Source: Pseudoxanthomonas sp. z9 (GTDB lineage: Bacteria > Pseudomonadota > Gammaproteobacteria > Xanthomonadales > Xanthomonadaceae). Taken from it: a stretch of DNA of 64,000 bases. This document shows positions 56,625-64,000 of this stretch, piece after piece. The first letter of the stretch is position 1. Each line of letters opens with the position of its first letter. Made by a program: the position numbers and the translations under genes. Below the pieces are notes generated by a model, which was given only the letters and a program-made list of their open reading frames with translations, searched no databases and had not been told where the DNA came from. Where the stretch lies: assembly GCF_006542425.1 (NCBI RefSeq), contig NZ_VFID01000011.1, positions 250,001 through 314,000 on the forward strand, given 5' to 3'.

Positions 56625-58063
56625 CGGTACTTCCCTTCTTTGGCTTCGTCGTAGAGGTTGTAGTCGAGCACGTAATCCTTGCCCTTGCGATAGTCGCCCA
56701 GCCGCTGGCGCATGCGCTTGACAGTCGCGGCCTGCGCCTTGCGGTCGGTGATCTCGGCAGGCACCTTTTCGATGGCTTCATTCTGGTAGGCGACGGCCTC
56801 GTCGAAGCGCCGGTTGGCCGCCAGCGCCGCGGCCACGGTGTCCAGTTCGCTGGCGGAGAGCTTGTCCTTGCGCTCCATCATGAACTTCGCCAGTTCCAGC
56901 GCGCGCGCCGGATCGCGCTGTCCGGGAATCGGGCAGGTCGCCAGCGTCCATACCTGTTCGTTGCGCGCGTGCTCGATGCCGGCTTCCTCCGCGCGGGCCT
57001 GCCAGTCGGCCGCCTGCCGGCAGTCGCGCGGAAGGCCGGCCAGGCCTTCGACGTAAAAGCGCGAAAGCTCCAGCATCGCCATGCCGTTGGACGCGTTGGC
57101 CGCGCGTTGCACGTGCGGCAGCGCGCGGCGATACAGCGCGTCGCCGAACTGCGAGGCGTCCTGCATCAGCAGGCCGACGGTGTACATCGCCGCGCGCGTG
57201 TTGCCGTTGTTGCTGGCGCGTTCCAGCCATTCCAGCGCCTGCTTGGGATCGCGCTGCACGTACTGTGGATTTTCGTCCAGCATCATCGAACCCAGCGCCA
57301 GCTGGGCCAGGCCGTCCTCGGCCTCGGCCTTGCGCCACAGCGCCTCCACCCGGAAGCGGAACACGCTGTCGTAATCCGGCCACTGTTCGTTGAGGCGGAT
57401 GCGCGCGGCGGCATCGTCCACCGGCGCGCGATCCAGCACCGCCAGCCGCGGCGGCTCGGCTTCCAGGATCCGGCCGAGCACGAACTCGGTCATCTGGGTG
57501 GCGCTGACGCCGGCGTTGGTGGCGGACTGATCGAAGGCCGCAGACGCGGCCAGCGCCGAGGATTCCAGCCGGTACTTCCAGCCATCCTTTTCGCGCACGA
57601 AGTCCGGACCGAACTGGAAATTGTTCTCGGTCGGCGGGCCCAGCTCGGAGACGGCGTGATCGCCGGTGATGGTCACGTGGGTCAGCGAGACGGGGCCCTC
57701 CTGCTCGTCGCTGCGCACCGAGATCCAGCCCTTGCTGGCGAACAGGCGCGCCACCGCGACGCCGTCCATCTTCTTCAGCGCGGCCTCATCCTGGGTGGCG
57801 CGCAGCAGGTAGGCCTTGATCCGATCATCGGAAGGCAGGCGCCGCAGCTGGTCGGCCGAGGCGTACAGCGCGGCATCGCGCAGGAAAGTGAAATGGGTGA
57901 AGCTGGAGGCCGCCAGCAGATCCGTGCTTTCGGGCTTGTTCGCGTTTACCAGCTCCGCATAGCGGTCCCACGCGCGGCTGACCGCGTTCATTTCGGCCAG
58001 ATCGTCGCCCGCCGCCAGCGCCGGCGCCGCCCACAGCGCCAGCCACAATCCCATTGCACGCAT
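56621..58063 (-). CDS. Exported protein with Sel1-like repeats
   Basis: A 480-residue protein. A signal peptide (MGLWLALWAAPALAA) precedes an N-terminal region of unknown fold. Sel1/TPR-like repeats follow from about residue 235: GLAQLALGSMMLDENPQYV, then ALEWLERASNNGNTRAAMYTVGLLM, then NGMAMLELSRFYVEGLAGLPRDCRQAADW. AGGGGAAG three bases before ATG 58063 supports the start over the longer frame. It is second in a minus-strand operon after the lipid A acyltransferase, ahead of the bPH2 pair. A scaffold role in the periplasm is plausible but not shown. Confidence 0.8.
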   Translation of the reverse strand: MRAMGLWLALWAAPALAAGDDLAEMNAVSRAWDRYAELVNANKPESTDLLAASSFTHFTFLRDAALYASADQLRRLPSDDRIKAYLLRATQDEAALKKMDGVAVARLFASKGWISVRSDEQEGPVSLTHVTITGDHAVSELGPPTENNFQFGPDFVREKDGWKYRLESSALAASAAFDQSATNAGVSATQMTEFVLGRILEAEPPRLAVLDRAPVDDAAARIRLNEQWPDYDSVFRFRVEALWRKAEAEDGLAQLALGSMMLDENPQYVQRDPKQALEWLERASNNGNTRAAMYTVGLLMQDASQFGDALYRRALPHVQRAANASNGMAMLELSRFYVEGLAGLPRDCRQAADWQARAEEAGIEHARNEQVWTLATCPIPGQRDPARALELAKFMMERKDKLSASELDTVAAALAANRRFDEAVAYQNEAIEKVPAEITDRKAQAATVKRMRQRLGDYRKGKDYVLDYNLYDEAKEGKYR

Positions 58064-58099
58064 GTCTTCCCCTTGTCGCGTTCGAATCGTCACGCGGGT

Positions 58100-58999
58100 T
58101 CAGAGGTAAGGATTGTCCTCGCCGCTGCCCGGTGGCCGCAGGGTATAGCGTTTGTACGTCCACTGGTACTGGGCCGGATCGCGGCGCGCGATCCGCTCCA
58201 CGCCGGTGTTGAGCGCGGTCACCGCCACCACCGGATCCGGATCGGCGATGGCCGGCTCGGCCGGTTCGATGTGCAGGGCGAAATCCGGGCCGTCGCCGAT
58301 CCGCTCGCACCAGGCGAACAGCACCACCGCGCCGGTGCGCTCGGCCAGCCGCGACAGCAGCGTCATGGTCAGCGCCTGCACGCCGAAGAACGGCGCGAAC
58401 TCGCCGTCGCCGGCCTTGGGCTGCTGGTCCGGCAGGATCGCCACCACGCCGCCGTCCTTGAGCTGCTTCCACAACTGGCGCACCGCCGGCCCTTCGGCAC
58501 GGACCTGGGTGATGTTGGCCGCGCCGCGCGCGCGCAGCAGGAAGGCGTCGCCCACCGGCGATTCCGGCACCCGGTACACGAACGCGTACGGCCCGCGCGA
58601 GGCCAGCCACTGGTTCAGCAGTTCCCAGTTGCCATAGTGGGGCGCGGCGATGATCACGCTGCGGCCGGCGGCGCGGGCCTGGTCGTACAGCTCGGCGCCG
58701 TGCAGCTCGCGCAGGCAGGCCAGGTTCCGCGCGTGCGGCTGGGTCCAGAAGCGCAGGGTTTCCATCAGCTGGCGGGTGGTGGCGCGCAGGATGGCCCGGT
58801 GCAGCGCCTGGCGCTCGCGCTCGCCCAGGCCGGGGAAGGCCAGTTCCAGATTGCGCCGGGCCACCCGGCTCTCGCGGGCGTCGGTGCGCAGCCACAGCCA
58901 CGCCAGCCGATCCCCCAGCCACCGCAGCAGCGGCCAGGGCAGGCGCATGAACCAGGCGATGGCGGTGTAGAGGAGGAGGGCGGTGGTCTGCGGCTTCAT
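58100..58999 (-). CDS. Lipid A biosynthesis acyltransferase (LpxL/HtrB family)
   Basis: A 299-residue inner-membrane enzyme that adds a secondary acyl chain to the lipid A precursor. An N-terminal membrane helix ([18 protein letters not shown]) leads to the acyltransferase fold with the catalytic HX4E motif ([13 protein letters not shown]) and [24 protein letters not shown]. The start at [11 protein letters not shown] is chosen because the upstream extension overlaps the divergent dtd gene and is not conserved. It leads the operon with the Sel1 and bPH2 genes. Whether it is LpxL, LpxM or LpxP type cannot be told. Confidence 0.92.
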   Translation of the reverse strand: MKPQTTALLLYTAIAWFMRLPWPLLRWLGDRLAWLWLRTDARESRVARRNLELAFPGLGERERQALHRAILRATTRQLMETLRFWTQPHARNLACLRELHGAELYDQARAAGRSVIIAAPHYGNWELLNQWLASRGPYAFVYRVPESPVGDAFLLRARGAANITQVRAEGPAVRQLWKQLKDGGVVAILPDQQPKAGDGEFAPFFGVQALTMTLLSRLAERTGAVVLFAWCERIGDGPDFALHIEPAEPAIADPDPVVAVTALNTGVERIARRDPAQYQWTYKRYTLRPPGSGEDNPYL

Positions 59000-59051
59000 C
59001 GTGATCAGTCTAGCGGTTGACCATGACCGGCCGGGCCGCGAGCATGGCCGC

Positions 59052-59492
59052 ATGCTTGCCTTGATACAGCGGGTCACCCGGGCGTCGGTGACCGTGGACG
59101 ACGAAACCGTGGGCGCCATTGGTGGCGGTCTGCTGGCCCTGGTGGCGGTGGAGCCGGGCGATGCCGAGCCGCAGTTCCAGCGCATGGCCGAGCGCCTGCT
59201 GGGCTACCGGGTATTCGCCGATGAAGCCGGAAAGATGAACCGCTCCCTGGCCGATACCGGTGGCGGCCTGCTGCTGGTCAGCCAGTTCACCCTGGCCGCC
59301 GACACCCGCTCCGGGATGCGTCCCAGCTTCACCACCGCCGCCCCGCCGGAGGAGGCTGAACGGGGATTCAACCGGTTGGTCGAAATCTGCCGGCAAAAAC
59401 ACGCGCCAGGGGTGGAAACCGGGCGTTTCGGTGCCCATATGGTCGTCAGCCTGGTCAATGACGGGCCCGTGACCTTCCTGCTCCGCCCCTGA
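59052..59492 (+). CDS. dtd: D-aminoacyl-tRNA deacylase
   Basis: A 146-residue dimeric proofreading enzyme that removes D-amino acids (and glycine from mischarged tRNA-Ala) from tRNA. The family motifs are [13 protein letters not shown] at the N terminus, [20 protein letters not shown] with the SQFTLAAD motif, and [11 protein letters not shown] near the C terminus (GPVT motif). ATG 59052 begins the conserved sequence; the longer frame crosses the divergent acyltransferase start. It is 112 bases upstream of rpoD. Confidence 0.96.
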   Translation: MLALIQRVTRASVTVDDETVGAIGGGLLALVAVEPGDAEPQFQRMAERLLGYRVFADEAGKMNRSLADTGGGLLLVSQFTLAADTRSGMRPSFTTAAPPEEAERGFNRLVEICRQKHAPGVETGRFGAHMVVSLVNDGPVTFLLRP

Positions 59493-59557
59493 CGTTAAGA
59501 CGGGCGGACACAGCGTCCCCACCGTGGTTTTCAGGGACGAGGGGTGGTCCGGGCTGG

Positions 59558-59563
59558 TATAAT
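59558..59563 (+). promoter_or_regulatory. Extended -10 promoter element upstream of rpoD
   Basis: TGGTATAAT at 59555-59563 is a perfect TATAAT hexamer with an upstream TG, the extended -10 arrangement. No close match to TTGACA lies 17 bases upstream, which fits extended -10 promoters. Transcription would start near 59570, about 35 bases before the rpoD ATG. Confidence 0.65.
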
Positions 59564-59604
59564 ACTAGGTTCCTTCCTCCATTCATGCCGGTGGCGCAAC
59601 CTCC

Positions 59605-61461
<1,857 letters not shown>

Positions 61462-61487
61462 TTCCAGCCAGCAGGCAAATCGAGCAA

Positions 61488-61519
61488 ACGAAGAACCCGC
61501 CGAAAGGCGGGTTCTTCGT
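61488..61519 (+). terminator. Hairpin terminator of rpoD
   Basis: ACGAAGAACCCGCC (61488-61501) pairs perfectly over 14 bp with GGCGGGTTCTTCGT (61506-61519) around a GAAA loop. It lies 26 bases after the stop codon. The T-run is short (TT) so efficiency may rest on stem strength. Its right end overlaps the presumed -35 of the tRNA promoter. Confidence 0.85.
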
Positions 61520-61544
61520 TTCCGCACCCGTCCCCCGCTACAAT
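61515..61544 (+). promoter_or_regulatory. Candidate promoter of the tRNA gene
   Basis: TACAAT at 61539-61544 is a good -10, with TTCGTT at 61515-61520 as a weak -35 (18-base spacing). The discriminator after the -10 is GC-rich (GGCCCGG), as is common for stringently controlled stable RNA genes. The tRNA begins 12 bases after the -10. Confidence 0.5.
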
Positions 61545-61555
61545 GGCCCGGCAGC

Positions 61556-61631
61556 GGGCCTATAGCTCAATGGTTAGAGCAGAGGACTCATAATCCTTTG
61601 GTTCCAGGTTCGAGTCCTGGTGGGCCCACCA
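61556..61631 (+). tRNA. tRNA with CAU anticodon, probably tRNA-Ile2 (lysidine-modified)
   Basis: A complete 76-base cloverleaf with encoded CCA. The acceptor stem is GGGCCTA with TGGGCCC, the D arm is GCTC..GAGC, the anticodon loop CTCATAA carries CAT, and the T arm is CCAGG-TTCGAGT-CCTGG. CAT would read Met, but the acceptor pairs C4-G69 and C5-G68 are the determinants TilS uses to pick tRNA-Ile2 over elongator tRNA-Met. Overall similarity to E. coli ileX (AATGGTTA/AGTGGTTA D loop) supports Ile. The class is inferred, not proven. Confidence 0.85.
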
Positions 61632-62160
61632 AAGCGCGCTTCGGGTGTGTCGCGCGTCTTGGCGCAAGCTGGCAATGACGCGACGCCTTTCCTCTTGAAT
61701 CGACGACTTGCGTGCCACGCCATGAAGGCGTGGAAGGACCCGCGTGCCAGCTGCGCCCATGAGGCGAAATAGCCGCTCGACAAAATAAATGTTCCCACTC
61801 GGAGCGGGTGAATCGGCAAGAACCGATCTCGGGCTCTTCGCAGTGGGCGGCTCCGATTCTCCATCGGTAACAGCATCTTGATTCGCTGGTGCGATATCCG
61901 CGTTCGAACTGGAGCGGAAATTACGCATCGTGCGTAATGACGCCTCGCAAGAATGCCTGTCGACTGTCTGGACGCGATTAAGGTGGTGGCGGATAAAGTG
62001 CCGCGAATCTTCCGCGAAGGCGGGCGGATTCAAGCTTCCAGCGCTCGGTAGTTCCCCATCTTCACGCTGCATCGACGTACGCCAATGTCAGCTGAAGGCT
62101 GCTGATGAGCTCGGCCAAATGGCCGGTATATTTCGAGACCCCTAGAGAAAGGAGAGTGGA
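61632..62160. other. Gene-poor, lower-GC stretch between the tRNA and a lipoprotein gene
   Basis: About 530 bases with visibly lower GC than the surrounding chromosome and no reading frame that resembles a known protein. Several short inverted repeats occur, the clearest being the 19-base palindrome at 61920-61938. The 3' flank of a tRNA is a common integration site, but I see no integrase and no repeated tRNA end. An AGGAG at the far end belongs to the next gene. Confidence 0.5.
61920..61938. promoter_or_regulatory. 19-base perfect palindrome, possible operator
   Basis: ATTACGCA, TCG, TGCGTAAT form an 8-bp perfect inverted repeat with a three-base centre. The length and symmetry suit a dimeric repressor site. 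It could equally be an RNA hairpin. No T-run follows. It lies about 220 bases upstream of the lipoprotein start codon, with no identified promoter next to it. Confidence 0.35.
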
Positions 62161-62430
62161 ATGTTTACGACCAAACAACTTCCGGCAATGGCACGCATGT
62201 TCGCCGTGGCGATCGTCGCGACCGCGGGCCTTGCCGGTTGCGCCACCTATGACGACGAGTTTGCGGGAATCAACTCGCGCCTCGATCAGCTCGATACGAA
62301 GGTGCAGAGTGCGGCCCAGAGCGCCGAATCCGCCAATCAGTCCGCGCAGCAGGCCAACCAGCGGTTGGATCAGATGGAAAGCCGCGTGCAGAAGCTCGAA
62401 ACGGCGCCGCGTCGCGCGCCGCGCGGTTAA
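62161..62430 (+). CDS. Lpp/OprI-like alanine-zipper outer-membrane lipoprotein
   Basis: An 89-residue protein. A signal peptide ends in the lipobox LAGC (lipidated cysteine near residue 27). A coiled-coil of heptads rich in alanine, serine and glutamine (INSRLDQLDTKVQSAAQSAE, then ANQRLDQMESRVQKLE) follows, as in Braun-type lipoproteins. It ends RRAPRG: there is no C-terminal lysine of the kind Lpp uses to be linked to peptidoglycan. AGGAG seven bases upstream supports the start. It is followed after 69 bases by an L,D-transpeptidase gene. Confidence 0.82.
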   Translation: MFTTKQLPAMARMFAVAIVATAGLAGCATYDDEFAGINSRLDQLDTKVQSAAQSAESANQSAQQANQRLDQMESRVQKLETAPRRAPRG

Positions 62431-62499
62431 TCGCTCCCGCCTAGTCGCGACGAACGATTTGAACCGGGACCGGGTGGCCTTCGCGGGCCACCGGTCTCC

Positions 62500-63273
62500 T
62501 TGAATATTCATCCCGTTTTCGTTCTTCCAAGGAATCATCCCATTCGTACGTGCATACACACCGCGATCCGGGCCGTCTATGGCGCGCTGGCGCTGACGCT
62601 GGCATTCGCGAACATCGGCGTGGCCAGCGCCAGGCAGGCCGACGCGCAACCGGTCGCCGCCGTCGACGAGCTTCCGAAAGGCCAGGAAGTGTCCGACACG
62701 GTGATCGAACTCGCGGGCTGGGTCGTCGCAAGCAAGGACAACCAGGGCTATCCGTTCGCGGTCATCGACAAGGCCGCCGCACAGGTGCTGGTGTTCGGTG
62801 GCGATGGCCGGCTTCGTGGCGCGGCGCCCGGGCTGTTTGGCTCGGCGGTCGGCGACCATACCGCTCCCGGCATCGCCGGCCTCGCGCTGCGCGAGATTCC
62901 GGGTCGGGATCGCACGACGCCCGCGGGCCGCTTTGTCGGCGGTTTCGGTCCGTCCATCGACGCCGGGCGCGTGCTGTGGGTGGACTACGAGTCCGCCGTC
63001 TCCATCCACCCGACCGCCACGGGCGTCCCTGCCGAGAAACGCGCCGAACGCCTTGCATCGCCTACCCCGGACGACAACCGCGTTACTCACGGCTGCATCA
63101 ACGTCTCGCCGGAGTTTTACGAGAAAATCATCCAGTCGACGTTCGAGCGGGGCGGCGTGTTCTACATCCTGCCGGATGCGGATAGTTTGGCGGAGACCTT
63201 CCCGGAGTTCGCGCAGGGTCACGCAACCACGCAACGCGGCGAGGGAAAAGGCAAACGCTCCGCGCGCCGGTGA
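62500..63273 (+). CDS. L,D-transpeptidase (YkuD family), exported
   Basis: A 257-residue protein starting at TTG 62500, since no ATG or GTG lies before the signal sequence (VYGALALTLAFANIGVASA). The YkuD catalytic motif is near the C terminus: SIHPT, then RVTHGCINVSPEFYEKI with the histidine and nucleophilic cysteine in HGCINV. Such enzymes make 3-3 crosslinks in peptidoglycan or attach lipoproteins to it. Its neighbour is an Lpp-like lipoprotein, which hints at an envelope-tethering role, though that partner lacks the usual terminal lysine. The C-terminal tail is basic (GEGKGKRSARR). Confidence 0.8.
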   Translation: MNIHPVFVLPRNHPIRTCIHTAIRAVYGALALTLAFANIGVASARQADAQPVAAVDELPKGQEVSDTVIELAGWVVASKDNQGYPFAVIDKAAAQVLVFGGDGRLRGAAPGLFGSAVGDHTAPGIAGLALREIPGRDRTTPAGRFVGGFGPSIDAGRVLWVDYESAVSIHPTATGVPAEKRAERLASPTPDDNRVTHGCINVSPEFYEKIIQSTFERGGVFYILPDADSLAETFPEFAQGHATTQRGEGKGKRSARR

Positions 63274-63443
63274 AGTTGCCTTGAGTGGAGACAGCGCAGT
63301 GGCTGACGCGGCTCGTCAACCGGCCTACGGTCACCCTCGGTCGATAGCTTGCCCGGAAGGTAGCGGCGACATTCGCCCTGGAGCGCGCGCCCGCGAATGA
63401 GCGGGCCAGGTATCAACCCACGGAAGTGGGCCGCTTCCCCGCT

Positions 63444-64000
63444 TCAACCAAACTGTTCGGCCAGCACGCGTCCGCGCGCATGCGCGGCGTCCACGGCCTC
63501 ATCGATCAGCTTCGCCCAACCGCCATTTTCCAGGGTCTGGATGGCCGCCTCGGTGGTGCCGCCGGGAGAGGTGACCCGTCCGCGCAGTTGCGCAGGTGAT
63601 TTTTCCGAAACCTGCAGCATGCGCGCGGCGCCCAGCAGGGTTTGCACCACGAGATGGTGTGCGATCTCGGGCGGCAGATCGCGCGCGCAGGCGGCGCCCT
63701 CCATGGCTTCGGCCAACCGGTACAGATAGGCCGGGCCACTGCCGGAGATCGCGGTGACCATATCCATCTGTGTCTCGTGCTCGATCCAGACGGTGGTGCC
63801 AGTGCTGCTGAAGACCGCCTCGGCGATCGTCCGCGACGTGACGTCCAGCGCGGGATCCGCATACAGCGCGGTGATTCCCGCGCCTACGGCGGCAGGCTGA
63901 TTCGGCATGCTGCGCACGAGGGTGTCGATCCCCAGCCATTGCCTCAGCTGCGCATGGGTGATGCCGGCCATGACCGAGATGACCAATGGTCGCGTCCGCG
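63444..64000 (-). CDS. proC: Pyrroline-5-carboxylate reductase, C-terminal part (5' end beyond the window)
   Basis: The last 185 residues of the enzyme that reduces pyrroline-5-carboxylate to proline with NAD(P)H. Family motifs are LVISVMAGIT, VRSMPNQPAAVGAGITALY, the dimer/active-site helix SGSGPAYLYRLAEAM, and RVTSPGGTTEAAIQTLENGG. The codons before 63986 also read sensibly (RPLVISVMAG), so the frame continues past base 64000. The gene ends 170 bases from the L,D-transpeptidase stop, on the opposite strand. Confidence 0.94.
   Translation of the reverse strand, partial: RTRPLVISVMAGITHAQLRQWLGIDTLVRSMPNQPAAVGAGITALYADPALDVTSRTIAEAVFSSTGTTVWIEHETQMDMVTAISGSGPAYLYRLAEAMEGAACARDLPPEIAHHLVVQTLLGAARMLQVSEKSPAQLRGRVTSPGGTTEAAIQTLENGGWAKLIDEAVDAAHARGRVLAEQFG

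Noticed and set aside
61560-62072. A 170-codon minus-strand open frame ending in QDSNLEPKDYESSALTIEL
   Set aside because: Its C terminus is the translated complement of the tRNA gene, a well-known annotation artefact.

Overview
The window is ordinary chromosome of a GC-rich gammaproteobacterium. Gene content and order point to the Xanthomonadales/Lysobacterales (Lysobacter- or Xanthomonas-like): divergent def-fmt-rsmB and LysM-dprA-smg-topA-tsaC blocks, an ECF sigma factor next to a TPR-bearing Ser/Thr kinase, a lysine/alanine-tailed TopA, and a lipid A acyltransferase beside dtd. The genus cannot be fixed from the sequence alone. Coding density is high, and many neighbouring genes share ATGA, GTGA or TGATG start/stop overlaps.

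Layout. 1-1857 is the 3' half of 23S rRNA, the 5S rRNA and the operon terminator. 1911-9421 holds a secreted membrane dipeptidase, a CSS/EAL c-di-GMP phosphodiesterase, rpoH (behind a CIRCE-like operator and a sigma-E-like promoter), a DUF1203 protein, a type II NADH dehydrogenase and a LuxR-type response regulator. 8735-18302 reads as a signalling and adhesion island: response regulator, 7TM sensor kinase, trimeric autotransporter 1 (with 15-residue stalk repeats), ECF sigma factor, Ser/Thr kinase-TPR receptor, and trimeric autotransporter 2 (with EF-hand-like loops in its head). 18521-29126 carries priA, an AT-rich gap with two perfect inverted DnaA boxes, a sigma-like/membrane protein coupled to a DUF3106 protein, DUF4286/DUF3667 genes, a MATE exporter, SppA, a repeat-like intergenic block, a small lipoprotein and an SDR.

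29181-40608 is a long minus-strand block: LysM protein, dprA, smg, four consecutive GYF_2-domain genes (one pilin-like fusion and three RDD membrane proteins), topA, tsaC and two DUF4124 proteins. 40740-45345 is def-fmt-rsmB followed by a PMT/ArnT-like glycosyltransferase. 45350-54572 is a cell-surface glycan cluster: GT4, several GT2 enzymes, an O-antigen ligase-like protein, a UDP-xylose synthase-like SDR, an AsnB-type amidotransferase and a CDP-glycerol glycerophosphotransferase-like protein. One GT2 gene has no ATG, GTG or TTG in front of its conserved N terminus.

54577-64000 has two bPH2 membrane proteins, a Sel1-repeat protein, an LpxL-like acyltransferase, dtd, rpoD, a tRNA with a CAU anticodon (probably tRNA-Ile2), an atypical gene-poor stretch containing a 19-base palindrome, an Lpp-like lipoprotein beside an L,D-transpeptidase, and the 3' part of proC running off the window. 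I see no CRISPR array, no intact insertion sequence and no recognisable phage.
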